The translations under genes were made by a program, and so were the position numbers. DNA of 64,000 bases from JAJPXC01 sp964520525 (GTDB lineage Bacteria; Bacteroidota; Bacteroidia; Bacteroidales; Muribaculaceae), in assembly GCA_964520525.1 (NCBI GenBank), contig CAZFNR010000007.1, positions 1 to 64,000 of the forward strand, read 5' to 3'. Each line of letters begins with the position of its first letter. Within the stretch, counting starts at the first letter, position 1. The notes beneath the pieces were generated by a model. The model did not search any database. It worked only from the letters and a program-made list of their open reading frames with translations, and was not told the origin of the DNA. Positions 54,227 to 62,072 of this stretch are shown here, one piece after another.

Positions 54227-55873
54227 CTATTTGCCCTGATGTTCGTAACGGAGTGTCATAGAGGGGAGGTCGCAAACTTCAGCCGGCCCGAAATACTGAA
54301 TTGGTCCGGGATATACATAGCAAGTATTGACCGCCCAGTCGTCGCGCTTGGATGCAAACTTCATGAAAGGAGCCCCAGCAAGGTCGACAAGCGCTTTTTG
54401 TATCACGGGTTTCATTGCGCCGTTGCGACGCTCCATGTTCATCATCATTGTGATAGGTATGCCACCAGCAATCCACTGAACAGAGGGTTTAGTCAAATTG
54501 CGGACTGATGACATATAGCCTGTCACGCCTGAGTTAACCAAACAAGCTGCATTGAACCCGAGAGCATAGCAATAGTCTGCGTCAAAGTTTGACGGGTCAG
54601 CGCAACGGCCTTCATAGCCGAAGAAGTGGTGGAGGGCTGAGAACTTACCAACGTACTCACCGTCTTTAGCCATAACGGCGAGACGTTTGCCGACCATTTC
54701 GCTGAGGAGTTTCTCAGTCTCGATGAGCGAAACCTGCACGTTGCCGTGGGGATCGCGATCGAGGCAAAGTTGTCGAGCCACTTTGTCGGGCAGCGATGCC
54801 AGAGTAGCCGCGTTGGCGGCTGAAAGGTTTTGTTTGATGAATGCGAAGATAGCTTCAGCGTCTTCTTTAGCGAGTTCGGGGTGTTTTGCGAGCACGTCGT
54901 TGAGTTCAGCAATCAACGCTTTGATTGCGGGGATGAACTCAATGAGCCCTTCGGGAATCAACACTGTGCCGAAGTTGTCGCCTACGGCTGCGCGGGCGGC
55001 TACGGTCTTGGCGATGTATTCCACTACGTCGTCGAGTGATTGGTTTTTAGCCTCAACTTCTTCGGATACAATGCAGATGTTGGGTTGGGTCTGTAATGCG
55101 CACTCTAGGGCGATGTGTGATGCTGAGCGGCCCATCAATTTGATGAAGTGCCAGTATTTTTTAGCAGAGTTGCAGTCGCGCTGGATGTTGCCGATTACCT
55201 CAGAGTAAACTTTGGTAGCTGTGTCGAAGCCGAATGAAGTCTCAATCTGGGCGTTTTTCAAGTCGCCATCGATTGTTTTGGGGCAACCGATTACTTGAAC
55301 GCCGGCTCCGATGGCTTTGTAATATTCGGCGAGGATAGCTGCGTTAGTGTTTGAATCGTCGCCACCTATGATGACAACCGCCTTAATGTCAAGCTCTTTG
55401 AGAATTTCAAGGCCTTTGTCAAACTGTTCTTTAGTCTCAAGCTTAGTGCGGCCTGAGCCGATGATGTCGAAACCGCCTGTGTTGCGATATTCGTCGATGA
55501 TTTCGGCAGTAAGCTCCATATAGCGATGATCAACGAGTCCACTCGGGCCCATCAAGAAACCGAAGAGACGGCTGTTGCGGTGGATTTTTTTGATACCGTC
55601 AAAGAGACCGCTGATTACGTTGTGGCCACCGGGTGCCTGACCGCCCGACAAGATTACGCCGACGTTAATCGGTTGTGTTGCCGAGGGATTGGCGTTTTTC
55701 TCAAATTTCAATTCGGGCAAGCCGTATGTGTTGGGGAACAAAGCCTTGATGTCGGTCTGATCGGCTACTGACTGGGTGGGTTCTCCTTCTACAGCCTTCA
55801 CTGCGCCGGTCAATACAATCGGCAACTTGGGCTGATAAGCGGCGCGAGCCTTCTGCAAAGCACTCTTTTTCAT
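54227..55873 (-). CDS. pfp: Pyrophosphate-dependent 6-phosphofructokinase
   Basis: PPi-using phosphofructokinase of the long (plant-like) class, 548 residues. The phosphoryl-donor loop reads GGDDSNTN (near 170), where the second Asp in place of Gly marks PPi rather than ATP use; PKTIDGDL (near 200) carries the catalytic Asp, and ILSGGQAPGGHN binds the donor. Works reversibly in glycolysis and gluconeogenesis. It has its own likely promoter and a terminator-like hairpin, so it is monocistronic. Confidence 0.95.
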   Translation of the reverse strand: MKKSALQKARAAYQPKLPIVLTGAVKAVEGEPTQSVADQTDIKALFPNTYGLPELKFEKNANPSATQPINVGVILSGGQAPGGHNVISGLFDGIKKIHRNSRLFGFLMGPSGLVDHRYMELTAEIIDEYRNTGGFDIIGSGRTKLETKEQFDKGLEILKELDIKAVVIIGGDDSNTNAAILAEYYKAIGAGVQVIGCPKTIDGDLKNAQIETSFGFDTATKVYSEVIGNIQRDCNSAKKYWHFIKLMGRSASHIALECALQTQPNICIVSEEVEAKNQSLDDVVEYIAKTVAARAAVGDNFGTVLIPEGLIEFIPAIKALIAELNDVLAKHPELAKEDAEAIFAFIKQNLSAANAATLASLPDKVARQLCLDRDPHGNVQVSLIETEKLLSEMVGKRLAVMAKDGEYVGKFSALHHFFGYEGRCADPSNFDADYCYALGFNAACLVNSGVTGYMSSVRNLTKPSVQWIAGGIPITMMMNMERRNGAMKPVIQKALVDLAGAPFMKFASKRDDWAVNTCYVYPGPIQYFGPAEVCDLPSMTLRYEHQGK

Positions 55874-55946
55874 TCAGCTAAATGTTATTATTTGTTTTGA
55901 TTTGTAATTATAAATTCCGATGAGAGAGATACGGTTATATTCTTTG

Positions 55947-55978
55947 CAAAGTTCGCAATTATCCGGGATATTTTCAAC
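55947..55978 (-). promoter_or_regulatory. Probable pfp promoter (GTTG-N20-GAACTTTG)
   Basis: On the minus strand GTTG (plus 55975-55978) and GAACTTTG (plus 55947-55954) are separated by 20 nt; each is one base off consensus. The leader to the ATG at 55873 would be about 65 nt. Confidence 0.45.
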
Positions 55979-56006
55979 AATTTTCACACACTAAGATGTG
56001 AAAATT
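55979..56006. other. Perfect 10-bp hairpin over the M16 gene stop codon
   Basis: AATTTTCACA (55979-55988) and TGTGAAAATT (55997-56006) are perfectly complementary with an 8-nt loop. The right arm includes the first two bases of the stop triplet of the minus-strand M16-like gene (56005-56007). There is no clear T run after it, so it is at best a weak terminator. Confidence 0.45.
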
Positions 56007-57306
56007 ATTTAACCATGGTCGTCGTGTCTCCTGCAATTGCCACAAGCATCTTATCAACATCCAAATAACGGCTTGCACAGTCAGAAATAGCATCGGGCGA
56101 CAATGAGCCCACAGCCGTCTGTTGACGGTCAAAATAATCTGGTGGAGTGCCGGCAAGGCGTTGCGCGGCGACATGGTTAATCACGTTAAACGGAGAGTCA
56201 AGGATAGAGGCGAGTTCGCTGTTTGCAGTCTGAACAAGGCGTTCAAGTTCTTCTCCCATCGGGGGATTTTCTATCAGGTGCCTAATTTCTCGTTTAGTCC
56301 CATCAATAACCGCTCTGACGCTGCGGTTGTCGCACTGTGTAGATACCATCACCGCTCCGCCTTCATGATAGCCGTAAAGGCCTGCTGATACGCCATATGT
56401 CAACCCCTGTTTTTCCCGCAAATTTGTCATCAGGCGACTACCGAAATATCCGCCAAGAGCCATAGCGACCAGACGCAGCATACAGTAATCATTATGATAT
56501 CGGTCTACGGCGGGTATCGCCATGACAACCGCGCTTTGCAACGCTCCTTTGTAGTCAACCACCTCTTCGACTGAACTGCGGACGGATTCAAACGGCTTCA
56601 TTCTACGCACTATCGGCTGATTCCCTGTAGGTAACGATTCAAGAAACCTTATGACCGAATCATGTTCCGATTCATTGAAGCATCCTGCCAAATATGCCGA
56701 CATGGAACTCGTCGCACACATGAGTCTCTGCGATTCAACCATCATTTGCCAATCAACAGCCGATATACGTTCCGGAGTCGCCTCAATAGTTATCGGATGT
56801 CCCGAACCCGCCAGTTGACAGAGCGAAGCCGATTCCGCCAGATAATCGACTTTTTTTCGCTGCAACTCCCATGATGCCACCATTTTATCTTTATTACGAC
56901 TGATTCGTTGCATGGGGAAAGTCGGGGAGGTTAAAATACCCCTGACAATCGGAAGCACTTTGTCTAATTTGCTGCTCAACGATGTGAGCGTAACCACTGA
57001 GTTATGGTCCCTCACTTCACTTTTCAGCCATGCTCCGTTAAAGTCAAGCCGGTATTCCACCTCATCTCCCGACAAGGTTTCACAGCCGTCACGCAATGAG
57101 GCAGACACCAACATCGGAATAGCCGGATTATTGAAATCAAGTTTACCCCCGTCATAAACAAGTGTGAGCTGCACTATCGGCTGATTGCCGGAATTTAAAG
57201 TCACGAGATTTGCCCCATTGCCGATATCCCGCATATCGACATCCGGTAACCGTAATTCCGGGAAACCGGTTATCGCCGGTGAGATTTTTCGATTAACAGC
57301 ATTCAT
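56005..57306 (-). CDS. M16-family protein without zinc motif (non-catalytic subunit type)
   Basis: Insulinase-superfamily protein of 433 residues, about the size of one half of a pitrilysin. The fold is recognisable (PIVQLTLVYDGGKLDF, and late YFGSRLMTNLREKQGLTYGVSAG, the R/Y substrate motif), but HxxEH is missing where it should be (near residues 65-75: AIPMLVSASLRDG). It therefore resembles the non-catalytic partner in two-subunit M16B peptidases. No catalytic partner is adjacent. No signal peptide is visible, so it is probably cytosolic. It lies 24 nt after kdsB on the same strand. Confidence 0.85.
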   Translation of the reverse strand: MNAVNRKISPAITGFPELRLPDVDMRDIGNGANLVTLNSGNQPIVQLTLVYDGGKLDFNNPAIPMLVSASLRDGCETLSGDEVEYRLDFNGAWLKSEVRDHNSVVTLTSLSSKLDKVLPIVRGILTSPTFPMQRISRNKDKMVASWELQRKKVDYLAESASLCQLAGSGHPITIEATPERISAVDWQMMVESQRLMCATSSMSAYLAGCFNESEHDSVIRFLESLPTGNQPIVRRMKPFESVRSSVEEVVDYKGALQSAVVMAIPAVDRYHNDYCMLRLVAMALGGYFGSRLMTNLREKQGLTYGVSAGLYGYHEGGAVMVSTQCDNRSVRAVIDGTKREIRHLIENPPMGEELERLVQTANSELASILDSPFNVINHVAAQRLAGTPPDYFDRQQTAVGSLSPDAISDCASRYLDVDKMLVAIAGDTTTMVK

Positions 57307-57330
57307 TACTTCTAATAAATGTTAATTGGG

Positions 57331-58092
57331 TTACAGCCCGTTTTGCTCACAAAAGCGGCGAGCTTCTTCAAGATCGGCAGGAGTGTCTATTCCAATCGTT
57401 GGGCAATCGGTCAAACCAACTTTAATTCTATATCCATTATCTATCCATCTCAATTGTTCAAGAGATTCAGCCAACTCAAGAGGTGATTGGGGTAGTTTTG
57501 TAATCTCAGCCAACGTAGACGAACGATATCCATACATACCCACATGTGTCAGAAATTGGAAACGATTAAGCCATTCTTGCCATTGGTAATTGCGAATATA
57601 TGGTATAATGGTGCGACTGAAATAAATAGCCATATCATTTTGATTCCTAACAACTTTAACGACATTAGGGTCAAAAAGCCCTTCAAATCCCTTTGAAGGA
57701 TCATACGGACGAGCCAACGTGGCAATATCGGTAGATTCATCTTCAAAACATTGTTTCAATGATGAAATTTGTTTAGGATTTATAAATGGCTCATCACCTT
57801 GAATATTAATTACGACAGTCGCATTTGAGCCGCAATTGCGATAAGCCTCATAACAACGGTCAGTACCGCTGCGATGCTCTTGGGATGTCATCACTACATT
57901 CCCCCCAAAAGCCTTCACAGCATCAGCGATGCGGTTATCGTCTGTTGCGACCAACACATCGTCCAATTCCTTAGATGCTTGGCGATACACGCGTTCAATC
58001 ATAGTCATTTTGCCGATTTCAGCTAACGGTTTGCCGGGAAATCGACTTGAAGCATAGCGCGCGGGGATAATGCCAATAAAACTATTGCTCAT
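57331..58092 (-). CDS. kdsB: 3-deoxy-manno-octulosonate cytidylyltransferase
   Basis: Activates Kdo as CMP-Kdo for lipid A core synthesis, 253 residues. IPARYASSRFPGKPL is the CTP-binding N terminus; HRSGTDRCYEAY, NIQGDEPFI and the late GIDTPADLEEAR match the family. The ATG at 58092 (MSNSFIGIIPARY) is chosen over one at 58179, which adds 29 residues with no counterpart in the family. Confidence 0.96.
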   Translation of the reverse strand: MSNSFIGIIPARYASSRFPGKPLAEIGKMTMIERVYRQASKELDDVLVATDDNRIADAVKAFGGNVVMTSQEHRSGTDRCYEAYRNCGSNATVVINIQGDEPFINPKQISSLKQCFEDESTDIATLARPYDPSKGFEGLFDPNVVKVVRNQNDMAIYFSRTIIPYIRNYQWQEWLNRFQFLTHVGMYGYRSSTLAEITKLPQSPLELAESLEQLRWIDNGYRIKVGLTDCPTIGIDTPADLEEARRFCEQNGL

Positions 58093-58136
58093 AGAAAATA
58101 TATTTATCGTTATTAAACAAATACATATCGAAACTC

Positions 58137-59177
58137 CTATTTCACATTTTTTCTTGAGAAAAAGCCCGGCAATAGGCACACTCCGATGACAAGATATACA
58201 TAATATGATATCAACCGCCAGAAAAGCGCGATAATCAATGCAATTCCTACTCCTGCGGCTCTAGCTATCATATCTCCGTAATATTCAGTGAAAAGCCATT
58301 CACTGACACCGGAACCTCCGGGTGTCGGACTGACCATCAATGCCACCCATACGACAAGCTGCCTGCCGAATACTACAAGTTGCTCCGAGCCTGGGACGAA
58401 CCCCCAAAACAGAGCGTTAACGACTAAAAAACGTGATGTCCATGATAGAGCACTCGCCCCAAAAGTTTCAAGCCACCATTTCAACGGCTTCCTTTTCAAA
58501 TGGATTGATGTCGCTACCATATTGTCGGCAACTTCAACTATTTTATATTCCCATCGTCGCAAAATCGGGAGTCGAAATAGTTTTGTCAAGACTATTTTTA
58601 CGCCATAAGGCTTCGCAATTATCCCGAAAAACAAGATTAAAGTCCATGCGAACAAGACCCCATAAACACACCAAAATACGATTTCCAACCCTACAGTGAA
58701 CGTTTCGTTACCATGCCCGAAGCCGAATAATTTATCATGGGGGATTACCAATGCTATAATTGGACATGCGATTACAAAAAACAACTCATCGAGAAATATG
58801 GTAGTCATCATCAATGTTGTCGCACGCCCTAAAGCGATACCCTCCCGATTAAGATATACCATGCCTAATGCGCTTCCACCGACAGCCGATGGGGTAACAC
58901 ACGATGTGAACTCACATAGCATATCCACACGCAAGGCCTGTCGCCATGTCAGCTGGCAATCGGTCAAAGTCCGCAATCGCCATGTCAGGCCGAAATCTCG
59001 ACCAACCATAAACAACCATGCGAGGAATATGGCGCCGACAACATGGGGAGTGAAATGTATCAACTGTAACGTATTAACGCTAAATTCTCGATGAAATAGC
59101 CAGACAATTACAGTAACGCCTATCGCCACAGGGGCTATTATCCTGATTATCATGCTATTTTTCGCACTGATACTCAT
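58137..59177 (-). CDS. Flippase-like/LPG-synthase TM-domain (UPF0104) protein
   Basis: Inner-membrane protein of about 346 residues with seven to eight hydrophobic segments and the UPF0104/AglD-type pattern: EFTSCVTPSAVGGSALGMVYL, then RATTLMMTTIFLDELFF and SPTPGGSGVSEWLF. Members flip or transfer lipid-linked groups; the soluble catalytic domain of MprF is absent, so lysyl transfer is not supported. Start at 59177 is chosen (22 nt after radC) over an in-frame ATG at 59219 that would overlap radC. Confidence 0.85.
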   Translation of the reverse strand: MSISAKNSMIIRIIAPVAIGVTVIVWLFHREFSVNTLQLIHFTPHVVGAIFLAWLFMVGRDFGLTWRLRTLTDCQLTWRQALRVDMLCEFTSCVTPSAVGGSALGMVYLNREGIALGRATTLMMTTIFLDELFFVIACPIIALVIPHDKLFGFGHGNETFTVGLEIVFWCVYGVLFAWTLILFFGIIAKPYGVKIVLTKLFRLPILRRWEYKIVEVADNMVATSIHLKRKPLKWWLETFGASALSWTSRFLVVNALFWGFVPGSEQLVVFGRQLVVWVALMVSPTPGGSGVSEWLFTEYYGDMIARAAGVGIALIIALFWRLISYYVYLVIGVCLLPGFFSRKNVK

Positions 59178-59199
59178 GTTGGTCAATCCTTTATTGGCA

Positions 59200-59910
59200 T
59201 CACAGTTTGCCCTCGTCATTATATGAGAAATAACCCGATGACGACACTATCAGATGGTCAAGTAGTCTGATGTCAAGAATCTGGCACGCCTGCTTGATTC
59301 GCAGTGTAAGCTGATTGTCGGGAGTACTTGGCACTAAATTCCCCGAAGGATGGTTGTGCACAAGAATCAAACCACTTGACAACTTGTCGATAGCGCGTTT
59401 CATGAGCAGTTTCACATCGACGAGTGTGCTTGCGGTTCCTCCTCCACTAATACACTCTTTCGATATAAGTCTGTTGGCATGGGATAAATGCAATACCCAA
59501 AATTCCTCGTAGTTTAAACGGCACAGATGCGGATACATCAATTTGTAGGCATCATGGCTACCGCAGATGCGAGGATCTTCCTCCGCGAAATCCGCCTGAC
59601 ATCTTATGCCAAGTTCAAAGGCCGCCGCAAGAGATATTGATTTAGCTGGGCCAATGCCTTTATATTTAGTCGACATCTCATGAATCGACATCTTTGCGAG
59701 ACGTGACAGACGATTGTCCTGATCGCGCAATATTTCCTGACTCAACTGAATAACTGATTTCCCGGGCAATCCGCCACCAAATATAATGGCAAGCAGTTCA
59801 GCATTGCTCAGTCCTTGAATCCCGATTCTCAATGCTTTTTCGCGAGGACGGTCATCATCATTAAGATCATGTATCCTAAAGACTCGGTTATCGGCTTCTT
59901 TGTTTGTCAT
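59200..59910 (-). CDS. radC: RadC family JAMM-domain protein
   Basis: Protein of 236 residues: an N-terminal helix-hairpin-helix-like region (LRIGIQGLSNAELLAIIFGGG, YKGIGPAKS) and a C-terminal MPN/JAMM domain with HNHPSGNLVPSTPD, a complete metal-binding set. Role in DNA repair was not upheld for E. coli RadC; the function is open. The ATG at 59910 leaves 1 nt after the glycosyltransferase stop. Confidence 0.93.
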   Translation of the reverse strand: MTNKEADNRVFRIHDLNDDDRPREKALRIGIQGLSNAELLAIIFGGGLPGKSVIQLSQEILRDQDNRLSRLAKMSIHEMSTKYKGIGPAKSISLAAAFELGIRCQADFAEEDPRICGSHDAYKLMYPHLCRLNYEEFWVLHLSHANRLISKECISGGGTASTLVDVKLLMKRAIDKLSSGLILVHNHPSGNLVPSTPDNQLTLRIKQACQILDIRLLDHLIVSSSGYFSYNDEGKL

Positions 59911-59911
59911 T

Positions 59912-60910
59912 TTATTTACCTTTACGCATCGCAATTTCCTGATTTAGATCTCTTCCCCGCCTAAGGATTATTTTTGTCATATAGGCTCTAATAAACCCTA
60001 CGCCATATCCTCCAAGCTGTATAATGCTCGCAGGAAGTGACTTCAAAGCGATATCAAGCGATTTGGTGGAGAACAGTGCAGAGACAAAAACAGCCCCAAG
60101 GTAAACTAACAACGGCATGACAAACCACCATGAAACGAATATCGACAGAAGTATCAACGCTAATGAACCAATGACAAATGCAGCCGGAAGCAGATGAACT
60201 ACTTTAAGAGATTCAGGGTATAGCAACTTGAGTGTGATTCTTGACATTCCGAACACATAAACCTGCCTGGCGAACAGTTTCATATTGAGTCTGCGTTTAT
60301 GATAGACATACGCTGCTCTTATGAGGGCTATACTAAATCCGGCTTTGCGTATACGGGTCGACATATCTATATCCTCTGAAAACATTTCGCGAAAGCCGCC
60401 GACTTTATCATAAACTCTTCGAGAAAATCCCATGTTGAATGTTCTCGGTGTGAATTTTTCCAACTGCACTTTCCCGCCTCTTATTCCTCCAGTCGTCAGA
60501 AATGAAGTCATGGAATAGTTGATGGCCTTTTGCGTATTGGAAAATGATTCATGAGCGGCATCGGGACCTCCGAAACAATCCACCGGCGTTTTTTCAAGAT
60601 ATTGAGCAAGAACGGCGAAATAATCGGGAGGTATCACGCAATCTGAATCGAAAAAAATCAGGTAATCACCAGTAGAGCGCTCCATACCATAATTTCGTGC
60701 AATAGAACGGCCTTCGTTTATCTTGAAATAATACTTGATATCTATCTTGTCTGAATAGGTTGCCACAACTTCTCGACAGGGGTCTGTGGAGCCATCTTCG
60801 ACTATTACGGCCTCAAAATCTTTACACTTTTGCGCGGCAAGGCTTTTGAGTAAATCATCGACTTCTTCGATTCGATTATATACTGGAATAATTATAGAGA
60901 ATTTCGGCAT
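59912..60910 (-). CDS. Family 2 glycosyltransferase with C-terminal membrane segments
   Basis: GT-A fold transferase of 332 residues. The N-terminal SIIIPVYNRIEEVDDLL, VEDGST and the DxD-type FFDSDC are clear, and the GT2 acceptor region DKVGGFREMFSEDIDM is intact. Two to three hydrophobic segments near 240-300 anchor it to the inner membrane. It lies 7 nt after nspC. Sugar and acceptor cannot be told from sequence; envelope glycan work is likely. Confidence 0.9.
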   Translation of the reverse strand: MPKFSIIIPVYNRIEEVDDLLKSLAAQKCKDFEAVIVEDGSTDPCREVVATYSDKIDIKYYFKINEGRSIARNYGMERSTGDYLIFFDSDCVIPPDYFAVLAQYLEKTPVDCFGGPDAAHESFSNTQKAINYSMTSFLTTGGIRGGKVQLEKFTPRTFNMGFSRRVYDKVGGFREMFSEDIDMSTRIRKAGFSIALIRAAYVYHKRRLNMKLFARQVYVFGMSRITLKLLYPESLKVVHLLPAAFVIGSLALILLSIFVSWWFVMPLLVYLGAVFVSALFSTKSLDIALKSLPASIIQLGGYGVGFIRAYMTKIILRRGRDLNQEIAMRKGK

Positions 60911-60917
60911 AGATGTA

Positions 60918-62072
60918 TCAGTTCATTCGTGATTTGTAATCGTTATAATCATATTTTCGCAGGTATTCCAAATTTCCGTTCGTATGGCATAGCACAATAT
61001 CGGGATGGGAGATACCATTAAACATTGTAGTTTTGACAGTTGTATAATGATTCATATCCTCAAGAGTCAGACGGTCTCCGATTGAGAGGGGTTTTTCAAA
61101 GCTCCAATCGCCAACGTAATCACCACTGAGGCATGAGTTTCCACCAAGTCTATAACTTGGTTTACCATCAGCCGGTTCAATACTTTCGGTAATGGCAGGT
61201 TTATATGGCATCTCCAATGTGTCTGGCATATGACAAGCAAACGATGCGTCAATTATAGCAGTGTTTATTCCGTCATTCTCCACTACGTCAACTACCGACG
61301 TGATTAAATCGCCTGTACGCCATGTAAATGCGCTACCCGGTTCAAGTATAACCTCCAACCAGGGATAACGTTTCCGAAATCCTTTGAGCAAAGAGATAAG
61401 ATGTTCCACATCATACCCTTCCTTTGTCATCAAATGGCCACCACCCATATTAACCCACTTCAAATCGCCGAGCAATTGCCCGAATTGGCTCTCAAATGCG
61501 TCCAGAACTCGTTGTAAGTCATATGACGATGATTCACATAGCGCATGGAAATGTAATCCCTCAATTCCGTCGGGCAACTCACCGCCAAGAGACTCTGCAG
61601 TAACACCGAACCTGGAACCCGGAAGTGCCGGATTGTATATGTCTGTCTCTATAACCGAACAGCGTGGATTCACTCTCAGTCCGGGCGAGACCCGTCTCTC
61701 CGGGTGCGATTGATTCCATGCCATGAGCTGTCTGCTGAAACGATCATATTGACCGGCAGAGTTAAACGTGATGTGTTTGCTTCCCGATAGATATTCAGCT
61801 ATGGTGGATGGGGTGTAGGCCGGACAATAGCTATGCACATCGCCTCCAAGCTCCTCATTTCCGAGGCGTAGTTCGTTCAACGAGCTTGCCGTTGAATCAC
61901 AGACATATTCTTTTATTATTGGGAAAGTGCGCCAAAGAGCATTGGCTTTAAACGCCATGATAATGTTGACTCCAGCTTCATCTTTGACTCGCTTTATCAG
62001 CGACAGATTCTTTCGGAGCTTATCCTCATATACGATATAAAACGGCGTGGGCAATTCTTTAATATCCATCAT
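60918..62072 (-). CDS. nspC: Carboxynorspermidine decarboxylase
   Basis: PLP-dependent (alanine-racemase fold) enzyme making norspermidine or spermidine from the carboxy form; 384 residues. The PLP lysine lies in MAFKANAL (residue near 42), with GLRVNPRCS, LHFHALCESS, VNMGGGH and the C-terminal LEDMNHYTTVKTTMFNG. The start ATG overlaps the helicase stop as ATGA. Its usual partner, carboxy(nor)spermidine dehydrogenase, is not in the window. Confidence 0.95.
   Translation of the reverse strand: MMDIKELPTPFYIVYEDKLRKNLSLIKRVKDEAGVNIIMAFKANALWRTFPIIKEYVCDSTASSLNELRLGNEELGGDVHSYCPAYTPSTIAEYLSGSKHITFNSAGQYDRFSRQLMAWNQSHPERRVSPGLRVNPRCSVIETDIYNPALPGSRFGVTAESLGGELPDGIEGLHFHALCESSSYDLQRVLDAFESQFGQLLGDLKWVNMGGGHLMTKEGYDVEHLISLLKGFRKRYPWLEVILEPGSAFTWRTGDLITSVVDVVENDGINTAIIDASFACHMPDTLEMPYKPAITESIEPADGKPSYRLGGNSCLSGDYVGDWSFEKPLSIGDRLTLEDMNHYTTVKTTMFNGISHPDIVLCHTNGNLEYLRKYDYNDYKSRMN

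Noticed and set aside
58137..59219. Full MprF lysylphosphatidylglycerol synthase
   Set aside because: Only the membrane (flippase-like) part exists; no soluble GNAT-type transferase domain follows.
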